From assembly GCA_026770585.1 (NCBI GenBank), contig MU646390.1:227570-239221 (forward strand): a DNA stretch of 11,652 nt, written 5' to 3'. The notes below the pieces were generated by a model. That model was not told where the DNA came from. It made no database searches and worked only from the letters and a program-made list of their open reading frames with translations. This stretch comes from Baffinella frigidus. Its lineage: Eukaryota > Cryptophyceae > Cryptomonadales > Baffinellaceae. A program made the translations under genes and the position numbers. Positions 1-5,193 of this stretch are shown here, piece after piece (the stretch's first letter is position 1; every line of letters starts with the position of its first letter).

Positions 1-96
1 TACTATATCCGGTGTAGTATATATACTATATATACTTTATCCGGTGTAGTATATATACTGTATATACTATATCCGGTGTAGTATATATACTATATG
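1..96 (+). repeat. 32-bp TA-rich palindromic satellite, three units
   Basis: CCGG cores start at 9, 41 and 73, an exact 32-bp period. Each unit is CCGGT followed by a 25-base odd palindrome (GTAGTATATATA, one central base, then its complement), so each repeat could extrude a 12-bp TA hairpin. The same unit recurs inverted at 395-606, as a single partial copy near 930-948, and in this orientation at 2005-2112. Confidence 0.9.
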
Positions 97-164
97 GGCG
101 GTTGGCCATGCGTGGGAAGCGCGGGCCTGCTCGGGTCCGCCGCATCCCCGCCCCCCGCCAGGGT

Positions 165-268
165 TATCCCTTAAGTGGCCAGTAGGCTCATACGCCCTAC
201 CGTAGAGCCCTAGGACCTGCCTAGGGCTTCCACGGGCGATTATTCGCCCGTTGGCCACTTAAGGGATA
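165..268. repeat. Cloverleaf-shaped foldback (four-way junction palindrome)
   Basis: Arms 165-181 and 252-268 are perfect 17-bp inverted repeats (TATCCCTTAAGTGGCCA and its complement). Three smaller stems fill the 70-base interior: 182-186/196-200 (5 bp), 206-214/220-228 (AGCCCTAGG, 9 bp, 5-base loop) and 233-239/244-250 (CGGGCGA, 7 bp, 4-base loop). The outline is a cloverleaf, but there is no T-arm consensus, so it is not a tRNA. It lies between oppositely oriented satellite arrays and may be a non-autonomous foldback element. Confidence 0.8.
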
Positions 269-394
269 CGTGGAAGCTGTTTGGTAGTGCATTGCGGGGT
301 TGTACGTGGAGGCTGTTTTTCGGTTTGTTTGGGGGAAAAAACGTTTGGATCTTTTCAATAACCCCCCATACAGACAGGGCTAGGACGCGCGGAC
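269..394. other. Spacer with no gene seen
   Basis: No coding signal is apparent. Bases 371-397 (CAGACAGGGCTAGGACGCGC and the next seven bases) recur at 1101-1127 with one mismatch. Bases 351-368 are similar, in inverse orientation, to the G-run flank near 971-988. Confidence 0.5.
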
Positions 395-606
395 CTGTAT
401 ATATACTACACCGGACATAGTACATATAGTATATATACTACACCGGACATAGTACATATAGTATATATGCTACACCGGACATACTATATATAGTATATAT
501 AGTATATATACTACACCGGATATACTATATATGGTATATATAGTATATATACTACACCGGACACAGTACATATAGTATCTATACTACAGTATATATAGTA
601 TCTAAC
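395..606 (-). repeat. 32-bp satellite, inverted orientation, with 41-bp variants
   Basis: CCGG cores at 411, 443, 475, 516 and 557 give spacings of 32, 32, 41 and 41. The longer units differ by one extra 9-base TAGTATATA block. Orientation (CTACACCGG) is opposite to 1-96, so the two arrays form a large inverted repeat around 97-394. Confidence 0.9.
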
Positions 607-668
607 CTGCTCCGGCCGTCGTCTGGCTTCCACGGAGAAGCTGCCCGAGCAGGGCAACTCCCTAGGAG

Positions 669-719
669 TAGGAAACCCGTAGGGGCGTAGGGGGGTTCCT
701 ACGGAAAAGGAAACAGAAC
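669..719 (-). repeat. Left arm of 51-bp inverted repeat (CCTACCGTAGGG family, copy A)
   Basis: The reverse complement matches 1201-1251 at about 47 of 51 positions. The two arms bracket the foldback at 721-870 and the AT microsatellite. The sequence belongs to the same family as the modules at 4889-4950, 6640-6698, 6936-6980, 7105-7145 and 9611-9673. Confidence 0.75.
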
Positions 720-720
720 C

Positions 721-870
721 TTATCTCAGAAAACGAGTTCTAAAACTCGTTTTCTTAAGTCAATTCTCCTACAAATTTGTCAACTTATGCGGAGAGTAAA
801 GAATAAGTTGACGAATTTGTAGAGGAATTGACTTAAGAAAACGAGTTTTAGAACTCGTTTTCTGAGATAA
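721..870. repeat. 150-bp near-perfect foldback with hairpins inside each arm
   Basis: Arms 721-788 and 803-870 are 68 bp each, match at 65 positions, and are separated by a 14-base loop (789-802). Each arm contains its own perfect 12-bp hairpin (AGAAAACGAGTT, 4-base loop, AACTCGTTTTCT; left copy 728-755), so the element can fold as one long hairpin or as two smaller ones. A partly similar stretch (22 of 27) lies at 11045-11071. It is probably a MITE-like or foldback transposon relic; no transposase is visible. Confidence 0.9.
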
Positions 871-889
871 AACCTCACGAGCCTGGCGG

Positions 890-924
890 TCCTAGGGTCT
901 TAGGGAGGTCCTGCTGCGGCGAGG
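890..924 (+). repeat. 35-bp direct repeat, copy 1 (copy 2 at 1260-1293)
   Basis: Both copies read TCCTAGG, then CTTAGGGAGG, then CCTGCTGCGGCGAGG with two small differences. The second copy lies just beyond the right arm of the 51-bp inverted repeat, which suggests a duplicated segment. Confidence 0.7.
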
Positions 925-968
925 GTTTCGTATATATACTACACCGCGTATAGGCTCGATCTTCACGC

Positions 969-980
969 GGGGGGGGGGGG
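969..980. repeat. Poly-G run (12)
   Basis: Twelve consecutive G. Other homopolymer G/C runs in the window: C14 at 1315-1328, G9 at 10734-10742 and G10 at 11450-11459. These sites are error-prone in sequencing, so their exact lengths are uncertain. Confidence 0.8.
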
Positions 981-992
981 TTATTGAGAAGC

Positions 993-1019
993 CAATATTC
1001 AATATTTTTTCCATGCATG

Positions 1020-1071
<52 letters not shown>

Positions 1072-1102
1072 AATATTCAATATTCAATATTTTTTCCATG
1101 CA
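993..1102. repeat. AT dinucleotide microsatellite between 25-bp direct repeats
   Basis: A pure TA tract runs over about 1022-1068. It is flanked by identical direct repeats at 993-1017 and 1078-1102 (CAATATTCAATATTTTTTCC, then ATGCA). The TYR-ILE alternating reading across it is a translation artefact. Confidence 0.85.
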
Positions 1103-1200
1103 GACAGAGCTAGGACGCGCGGACCTGCGCCGGTGAGGCCGCCACGTGACCGATTCGTGGTACACATAATAGCACTGCCCTGTTTCGCCAGTCTCGTGAG

Positions 1201-1251
1201 GTTCCGTTACCTTATCCGTAGGAACCCCCCTATGCCCCTACGGGTTTCCTA
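1201..1251 (+). repeat. Right arm of 51-bp inverted repeat (CCTACCGTAGGG family, copy B)
   Basis: This is the inverted partner of 669-719. The C14 run at 1315-1328 follows. Between 1330 and 1490 there is GC-rich sequence with a short open frame but no recognisable protein, so no gene is called. Confidence 0.7.
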
Positions 1252-1491
1252 AGGTAGGGTCCTAGGTCTTAGGGAGGACCTGCTGCGGCGAGGCTGCCAC
1301 GCCTTGGTACGGCTCCCCCCCCCCCCCCTTCGCCTGATGGAGCGCGCGGGCCGAGGGGAGGCCTTCGACGCGGGCGAGGAGCGCATCGTCCCTCAGGAGC
1401 GCGGTTTCTGCGTCCTGTGTGAAGATGGTGAGAAATTTAGTGGATGGCGAGATTTAGTGGATGCCCAATTTATTGGACACCCAATTTAATT

Positions 1492-1623
1492 TCGGACCAA
1501 GACAGAATCTGTCCCGCTATCTTAGGCTCCCCACGCCGAAGGTAAGGGTGTATATGCTATTTTAGGGATCAAATGATGCTATCTTACGCCTTTTCATCAG
1601 GACAGATTCTGGTATGGTCCGAG
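1492..1623. repeat. Foldback element with imperfect inverted ends
   Basis: TCGGACC then CAGAATCTGTCC (1492-1514) is mirrored by GGACAGATTCTG then GGTCCGA (1600-1623). Weaker complementarity extends outward to AATTTAATT / AAATTTAT-type flanks and GGATGCCC at both sides. The interior (1515-1599) has no coding signal. Confidence 0.65.
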
Positions 1624-1662
1624 ATGAAATTTATCGGATGCCCGATCACACACCGGGGTGAG

Positions 1663-1795
1663 GGTATAGGGTATAGGGTATAGGGTATAGGCTATACCCT
1701 ATACCCTGTACCCAATACCGTATACCCTTTACCCTTTACCCTTATTCCCTATACCCTATACCCTATACCCTATACCCTATACCCTATACCCGCAC
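1663..1795. repeat. Head-to-head inverted array of telomere-like TATAGGG
   Basis: Four GGGTATA units (1663-1690) run into the complementary CCCTATA orientation at base 1691 (AGGGTATAG / G / CTATACCCT), giving a palindrome at least 19 bases long. Slightly degenerate CCCTATA, CCCTTTA and CCCTGTA units then run to about 1790. TATAGGG is a one-base variant of the TTTAGGG telomere unit. Confidence 0.9.
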
Positions 1796-2004
1796 CGTTG
1801 CCCCGTTGCTCCCGTTCAAAGCACAAGAAGCACACCGCACGCGCCTTTGTCGTGCGAAGCGACGTTCGTCGAAAAAAAAGTGACTTTACTACACGTTTAA
1901 CGCTGTTTCAAATTCACATCGGAGGGGGACCTAACCAGGGTGTGCGAGAGGGGCTTCGAGGTCTGCTCGCGTCCAGGCGCACGGGCGAAACGTGCGCTAG
2001 ACCA
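1796..2004. other. Unique GC-rich spacer with no gene recognised
   Basis: An open frame of about 94 codons on the plus strand starts at 1798, but it runs into the 32-bp satellite and shows no recognisable domain. No gene is called. Confidence 0.4.
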
Positions 2005-2112
2005 TACACCCGGTGTAGTATATATACTATATATACTACATCCGGTGTAGTATATATACTATATATACTATGTCTGGTGTAGTATATATACTATATATAC
2101 TATACCCGGTAC
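2005..2112 (+). repeat. 32-bp satellite, four units
   Basis: Core positions 2010, 2042, 2074 (CTGG variant) and 2106 keep an exact 32-bp period. This is the same orientation as 1-96. It joins directly to a CCCTATA array. Confidence 0.9.
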
Positions 2113-2243
2113 TATACCCTATACCCTATACCCTATACCCTATACCCTATACCCCATACCCTATACCCTCAGCCCTTGGCCCTAGACCCTTGACCCTGGA
2201 CCCTAAACCCCAAACCCTAAACTCTAAACCCTCAACCCCTTAC
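2112..2243 (-). repeat. Telomere-like variant array (CCCTATA then mixed)
   Basis: CCCTATA units run to about 2170. Mixed 7-mers CCCTTGG, CCCTGGA and CCCTAAA follow to 2240. On the minus strand this block lies directly after the splice-donor-like GTAAGGGG of the exon copy ending at 2244. Confidence 0.85.
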
Positions 2244-2325
2244 CTGGCGGAGCAGGGGCGGGGCACAAGAGTAGTCGAACGAGTCGAGGGTCTTCAACGC
2301 CACCTCCACCGCGTGCAGATCGAGC
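2244..2325 (-). pseudogene. Truncated duplicate exon, copy R1 (82 bp)
   Basis: This minus-strand segment corresponds to the last 82 bp of the 119-bp exon at 2798-2916. It encodes LDLHAVEVALKTLDSFDYSC followed by APPLLRQ. It ends CAG and is followed by GTAAGGGG, a good splice donor (GT at 2243-2242). Upstream it breaks off into TATAGGG repeats, so the first 37 bp of the exon are missing. An AG lies at the break (2327-2326), but it has no pyrimidine tract and gives a phase that does not match the preceding copies. It is best read as a fragment copied together with its flanking repeats. Confidence 0.65.
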
Positions 2326-2534
2326 CTACACCCTATACCCTATACCCTATACCCCATACCCTATACCCTATACCGTATACCCTATACCGTATACCGTATA
2401 CCTTATACCCTATACCCTATACCCTATACCCTATACCCTCACCCCTCATCCCTGAACCCTAAACCTTAGTCCCTACACCCTAAACCCTACACCCTACACC
2501 CTAAACCCTACACCCTACACCCCAAACCCCAAAC
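2326..2534 (-). repeat. Telomere-like variant array between exon copies
   Basis: CCCTATA units with CCGTATA variants fill 2330-2440. CCCTAAA, CCCTACA and CCCAAAC units follow to 2533. On the minus strand this would be the intron-like spacer between copies R2 and R1. Confidence 0.85.
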
Positions 2535-2616
2535 CTGGCGGAGCAGGGGCGGGGCGGAGGAGAAGTCGAAAGAGTCGAGGGTCTTCAACGCCACCTCCAC
2601 CGCGTGCAGATCGAGC
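2535..2616 (-). pseudogene. Truncated duplicate exon, copy R2 (82 bp)
   Basis: It has the same 82-bp content and the same break point into TATAGGG repeats as R1, which shows that exon fragment and repeat were duplicated as one unit (exon ends 291 and 263 bp apart). The minus-strand end is CAG followed by GTTTGG, a weaker donor than in R1 and R3. The reading is again LDLHAVEVALKTLDSFD and onward. Confidence 0.65.
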
Positions 2617-2797
2617 CTATACCCTATACCCTATACCCTATACCCTATACCCCATACCCTATACCATATACCCCATACCCCATACCCTATACCCTATACC
2701 CCATACCCCATACCCTATACCCTCAACCCTTGGCCCTAGACCCTGGACCCTGGACCCTGGACCCTGAACCCTACACCCTAAACCCTACACCCCTTAC
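2617..2797 (-). repeat. Telomere-like variant array with CCCTGGA sub-array
   Basis: CCCTATA and CCCCATA units fill 2618-2732. CCCTTGG and three CCCTGGA units (about 2743-2766) follow, then CCCTACA and CCCTAAA to 2795. This is another case of one 7-mer variant repeated locally. Confidence 0.85.
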
Positions 2798-2916
2798 CTG
2801 GCGGAGCAAAGGCGGGGCGCAGGAGAAGTCGAAAGAGTCGAGGGCTTTCAACGCCACCTCCACCGCGTGCAGATCCAGCGCGTCGCGCAGCAACCTCGCT
2901 GCTCTGTGCACGTGCC
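2798..2916 (-). pseudogene. Exon R3 of the cassette, longest copy (119 bp)
   Basis: The acceptor CTATCCCACAG (AG at 2918-2917) follows a pyrimidine tract and a CTGAC branch-like motif. The exon reads HVHRAARLLRDALDLHAVEV, then ALKALDSFDFSCAPPLLRQ, and ends CAG before GTAAGGGG (donor GT at 2797-2796). Unlike the other copies it ends in phase 0 with a unique tail (DSFDFSCAPPLLRQ), so it looks like the terminal or ancestral exon from which the 87-bp type derives. In kinases the VAxK lysine is followed about 15-19 residues later by the helix-C glutamate; here 16 residues follow the Lys before the exon ends. Confidence 0.6.
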
Positions 2917-2987
2917 CTGTGGGATAGGAGGAGTGGGGCGTCAGAGAAGCTTGCTGGGTGTGGGGTGCGGTCACGTGTCTTTCACAC

Positions 2988-3074
2988 GCGGTTGCCCCAG
3001 GGCCTTGAGCGCCACCTCCACCGCATGCAAGTCGAGCGCGACGCGCAGCAACCTCGCTGCTCTGTGCACGTGTC
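2988..3074 (-). pseudogene. Exon R4 of the cassette (87 bp, symmetric phase 1-1)
   Basis: The acceptor is CCTCCCGCAG (AG at 3076-3075) and the donor is CCGC followed by GTGTGAAAG (GT at 2987-2986). It encodes 29 codons' worth: HVHRAARLLRVALDLHAVEV then ALKALGQP and a split Arg. Joined to R3 over the 71-bp intron 2987-2917, the frame stays open. It matches R3 closely up to ALKAL, then replaces the R3 tail with GQPR. Confidence 0.6.
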
Positions 3075-3162
3075 CTGCGGGAGGTTACGACGTTAGGCAC
3101 CCCAAACTCAGCGAGAGGGCAACTTTGACGCCCCCCATCCTTGTATTGTCACACACCAACAC

Positions 3163-3213
3163 GCGGTTGCCTCGATTGAGGGCGTCGCAACCTCACCGCC
3201 GTGTGGGTGTGCC
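3163..3213 (-). pseudogene. Exon R5 of the cassette (51 bp, symmetric)
   Basis: The acceptor is TTGTCCGACAG (AG at 3215-3214) and the donor is CCGC then GTGTTGG (GT at 3162-3161). It reads HTHTAVRLRRPQSRQP with split Arg codons at both ends. It lacks the middle of the unit (LHAVEVALKAL) but remains a multiple of three. The 88-bp intron to R4 carries CCTAAC 18 bases before its AG. Confidence 0.55.
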
Positions 3214-3289
3214 CTGTCGGACAAGGGAGGGGCGCGTCAGAGAAGCTTGCTGAGTTGGGGGTGCGGTCACGTGTCTTTCACACCCACAC

Positions 3290-3348
3290 GCGGTTTCCCG
3301 AGGGCTTTGGGAGCCACATCGACTGCGTGGAGGCTGCTACGCGACGCC
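3290..3348 (-). pseudogene. Exon R6 of the cassette, 5' end lost
   Basis: It reads ASRSSLHAVDVAPKALGKP in the unit frame and has a good donor (C then GTGTGGGTG, GT at 3289-3288). The 5' part corresponding to HTHT is missing where AT-rich insert sequence begins at 3351. The AG at the junction would give the wrong phase, so this copy is probably non-functional. Confidence 0.55.
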
Positions 3349-3459
3349 CTGTAGTTTCATAGGAGAAATTAGTTGGGGCATAGTAAATTTAATTAGGCCT
3401 CCTAATTAGATGAAAACGCTAATTAGGGAACTGATTCAGTTTTATCTTTCGAGATGAAA
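3349..3459. mobile_element. AT-rich insertion between two cassette copies (candidate MITE or introner)
   Basis: This stretch of about 109 bp is far more AT-rich than its flanks and is bounded by short inverted TTTCAT / ATGAAA (3355-3360, 3454-3459). Inside is a perfect 8-bp hairpin, TAATTAGG / CCT / CCTAATTA (3390-3408), and further AATTAG repeats. It separates damaged copies R6 and R7, which suggests insertion into the exon cassette. No clear target-site duplication is seen. Confidence 0.5.
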
Positions 3460-3499
3460 GTCGAGGGCGTCGCGCAGCAACCTCGCCGCCGTACGTGCC
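3460..3499 (-). pseudogene. Exon R7 of the cassette, truncated and frameshifted
   Basis: The acceptor CCTATCCCGCAG is intact (AG at 3501-3500). The first 19 bases align with 23 bases of R3, a net loss of 4 that shifts the frame away from RLLRDALD. The copy then breaks into the AT-rich insert. Reading on from the phase-1 junction reaches a stop inside the insert. Confidence 0.55.
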
Positions 3500-3576
3500 C
3501 TGCGGGATAGGAGGAGGGGGGCGTCAGAGAAGGTTGCAGAGTTTGGGGTGCGGCTCTGTTTCTTTCACACCAAAAC

Positions 3577-3642
3577 GTGGTTGCCCGAGGGCTTTGGAAG
3601 CCACTGTGTAGAGGCTGCTGCGCGACGCCGTGTGGGTGTGCC
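3577..3642 (-). pseudogene. Exon R8 of the cassette (66 bp, symmetric)
   Basis: The acceptor is CCTATCCCGCAG (AG at 3644-3643) and the donor is CCAC then GTTTTGG (GT at 3576-3575). It reads HTHTASRSSLYTVASKALGQ then P and a split Arg, 22 codons in all. It is the most upstream copy seen. Beyond it on this strand are a pyrimidine tract and then telomere-like repeats, so any earlier exons lie outside the recognisable region. Confidence 0.55.
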
Positions 3643-3705
3643 CTGCGGGATAGGCGGAGGGAGGGTGTTCAGGAGAGGGAAGGGTGCCTGCCGCAAGAGC
3701 TGTTC

Positions 3706-3752
3706 TAATCCTAAACCCCAAACCCTAAACACCAAATCCCAAACCCTGAAGA
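3706..3752 (-). repeat. Short degenerate telomere-like block
   Basis: CCTAAACCCCAAACCCTAAA-type units with CACCAAAT and CCCAAAC variants. It lies upstream of exon R8 on the minus strand. Confidence 0.75.
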
Positions 3753-3828
3753 CGTGCCAAACGACGCTGCGCCGAAACTGGCCGGTTGATGCCACCCACC
3801 ATTATTCTGGCCGGTGTACTGAGCTGAG

Positions 3829-3963
3829 CCACTTAGCAGCGAGTTCCTTCTCGCCTTGAAATCAAGGCGAAATTCCGGTTGGAATCCAGGGCAATGGATA
3901 AGATTCTAGTAAAAATCGTGTAGATGGACTGTATCCGTGAAGCCCCTGGTGGTTGCTAAGTGG
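3829..3963. mobile_element. Foldback element with 10-bp inverted ends
   Basis: CCACTTAGCA (3829-3838) and TGCTAAGTGG (3954-3963) are perfect inverted repeats about 135 bp apart. Internal TCGCCTTGA / TCAAGGCGA near 3851-3870 forms a second stem. No reading frame is visible, so this is a small MITE-like relic. Confidence 0.6.
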
Positions 3964-4088
3964 AGTGTCAGCGCGTGCCAAGAGCGGGGATTGCGGGAGT
4001 GTGAGAGTGTGTGTGCGTGCAAACCAATATCATTCTGGAAAGGTTGAAGACCCTATGCAGAAGGGATCCCTCTGGGGAACCTGAAGAA

Positions 4089-4188
4089 CGAAACCGTTTT
4101 AGGGTTTCGTATAGGGTATACGGTACAGGGTACAGGGTACAGGGTACAGGGTACAGGGTACAGGGTATAGGGTACAGGGTATAGGGTC
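4089..4188 (+). repeat. TACAGGG telomere-like variant array with leading hairpin
   Basis: CGAAACC / GGTTTCG (4089-4095, 4103-4109) forms a 7-bp stem. Bases 4110-4188 are GGGTACA units with a few GGGTATA. This is a different 7-mer variant from the arrays at 1663-2797, and it runs in the opposite orientation. Confidence 0.85.
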
Positions 4189-4191
4189 TAG

Positions 4192-4237
4192 GCTCAACTT
4201 GCATGCGGTGGAGGTGGCGCTCAACACCCTCGAATCT
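4192..4237 (+). pseudogene. Inverted truncated copy of the cassette exon (R9)
   Basis: GCTCAACTTGCATGCGGTGG and onward encodes LNLHAVEVALNTLES on the plus strand. It starts at the same break point as R1 and R2 (a TAG then GCTC junction into the 7-mer array). The exon fragment and adjoining repeat therefore moved together as one block and were inverted. Similarity ends at about 4237. Confidence 0.6.
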
Positions 4238-4301
4238 AACGTGGAAACCAACCCTAAACCATACGCTGCCCGCCGAGACAAGAGTCGAGAGTGGGACGTC
4301 T

Positions 4302-4395
4302 CCCCGCCGGCAGGCTCGTGAACGGCCCTTTTTGCCCCGCGAAAAGGCGTCTTGTGGCCTCGAACCCACGAGAGGGTGAGCCCCGCCGGCAGGCT
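4302..4395 (+). repeat. 15-bp direct repeats 79 bp apart
   Basis: CCCCGCCGGCAGGCT occurs at 4302-4316 and 4381-4395. The sequence between them has no recognisable gene. Confidence 0.7.
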
Positions 4396-4415
4396 GGCGG
4401 AGGGGTTGGGGGTAC

Positions 4416-4495
4416 GGGGAGAGGGAGAGGGAGAGAGAGAGAGAGAGAGAGCGGGCCTGTTTGCAAACAGGAACCTCCGTTACTAGGAGTAACGG
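4416..4495. repeat. GA microsatellite, perfect 16-bp palindrome and 8-bp hairpin
   Basis: A GA/GGA tract spans about 4416-4451. CCTGTTTGCAAACAGG (4456-4471) is a perfect palindrome. CCGTTACT / AGG / AGTAACGG (4477-4495) is a perfect 8-bp hairpin. The region 4500-4620 holds only two copies of GTTCTTGGAGCC. Confidence 0.8.
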
Positions 4496-4620
4496 TGGAG
4501 AACGGTTGCAGAACCCACTCAGGGCGCTTACTGGGTGTATTCCATCCGCGTTCTTGGAGCCATTTCCAAGTTCTTGGAGCCGTTTCCTTTAATACAGTGT
4601 TCCCTTGAAAATTGACTTTT

Positions 4621-4795
4621 GAATCTGCGTGGTATGCAGGCGGGACCCCTTTTCATATTTTGATTCTGGTCTGGGTTTTGATTTTGATTTGATTTAGACT
4701 ATGTGTATTTTGATTTGATTTGATTCACCTGCATGCTCGTACGCCGTGAGGCACGCCCACGCCCGCTCGAGAACGTTCGCAGAGAGAGAGAGGTT
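4621..4795 (+). repeat. Segmental direct repeat, copy 1 (copy 2 at about 5020-5193)
   Basis: Both copies contain a GCRGGCGGGAYCCCTT start, a T-rich TTTGATTTGATT tract and a 66-bp end beginning CCTGCATGCTCGTACGCC (4728 and 5126, offset 398) with one mismatch. The 66-bp end finishes in a short GA tract. No gene is recognised in either copy. Confidence 0.85.
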
Positions 4796-4803
4796 TTCCG
4801 GAA

Positions 4804-5010
4804 GATCCCTTCGTAACCCTTCGGGTTACGAATCGGGTTACGAAGGCTTCGGGTTACGAAGGGATTTTCGGTGGCTGAGCCACCGAGAATCGGTTACGAT
4901 ATCCGTAGGAACAACCCTATGTCCTTACGGATTGCCTACCGTAGGGTCCTATGGATTATCCATAGGGGTTATTCAGGAAATCCCTTTCCAGTCCGCGGCG
5001 TGGACTGGAA
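4804..5010. repeat. Hairpin cluster, CCTACCGTAGGG-family foldback (copy C)
   Basis: Four perfect hairpins follow one another: TTCGTAACCC / GGGTTACGAA (4810-4832, with further GGGTTACGAA copies at 4835 and 4851), CGGTGGC / GCCACCG (4869-4885), CCTATGGA / TCCATAGG (4948-4966) and TTCCAGTCC / GGACTGGAA (4986-5010). The core GTAGGAACAACCCTATGTCC with GCCTACCGTAGGG is shared with 6640-6698. Ends CGAAGGGATTTTCGG and GGAAATCCCTTT match the inverted ends of the element at 6594-6754. Confidence 0.75.
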
Positions 5011-5019
5011 GGATTGAAG

Positions 5020-5193
5020 ACCGTATGGCAGGCGGGATCCCTTCTTACATTTTGAGTTGATTTGATTTGATTTGGATTTGGAGTTAGATTTGATTTAAAT
5101 TTGGAGTTAGGTTTGATTTGGTTTACCTGCATGCTCGTACGCCGTGAGGCACGCCCACGCCCGCTCGAGGACGTTCGCAGAGAGAGAGAGGTC
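5020..5193 (+). repeat. Segmental direct repeat, copy 2
   Basis: This is the partner of 4621-4795. It continues directly into the repeat family described at 5167-5693. Confidence 0.8.

Larger units (their letters stand above)
2798..3642 (-). pseudogene. Tandem exon-duplication cassette of an unidentified gene (possibly kinase-related)
   Basis: On the minus strand, short exons alternate with GT-AG introns: 3642-3577 (66 bp), 3499-about 3460 (damaged), 3348-3290 (damaged), 3213-3163 (51 bp), 3074-2988 (87 bp) and 2916-2798 (119 bp). Introns are 77, 76, 88 and 71 bp. Most have a CTGAC or CTAAC branch-like site 18-25 bases before a pyrimidine-rich YAG. Intact exons begin with two bases (GG or GA) completing a codon and all but the last end with one base (C), so every junction reads CGR, Arg. 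Such phase-1 symmetric exons can be added without shifting frame. The repeated peptide is of the form HVHRAARLLRVALDLHAVEV then ALKALGQPR. Damage in two copies suggests decay. VALK followed by APPLLRQ resembles the start of a protein kinase fold, but this is unproven. No promoter or start codon is seen. Confidence 0.6.

Noticed and set aside
165-268. tRNA gene suggested by the cloverleaf outline
   Set aside because: There is no T-loop or D-loop consensus, the outer stem is 17 bp and the arm lengths are wrong.
1-606. CRISPR-like regular 32-bp repeats
   Set aside because: Units are contiguous without unique spacers, TA-rich and self-complementary, in a eukaryotic context. This is a satellite, not a CRISPR array.
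892-1080. Minus-strand open frame with Tyr-Ile alternation
   Set aside because: A translation of the AT microsatellite at 1022-1068.
2070-2927. Plus-strand open frames rich in Pro-Tyr-Thr-Leu-Tyr-Pro-Ile repeats
   Set aside because: They are direct translations of the CCCTATA 7-mer array, which is open in all plus-strand frames. They have no start context and no unique domain, and they run through the minus-strand exon copies.
4345-4372. tRNA T-arm-like GGGTTCGAGG on the minus strand
   Set aside because: The flanking 5-bp stem does not pair correctly, and no acceptor stem or anticodon arm surrounds it.
4254-4608. Arg/Gly/Glu- and Ser/Leu/Pro-rich frames on both strands
   Set aside because: They depend on the GA tract at 4416-4451 and have no recognisable domain.
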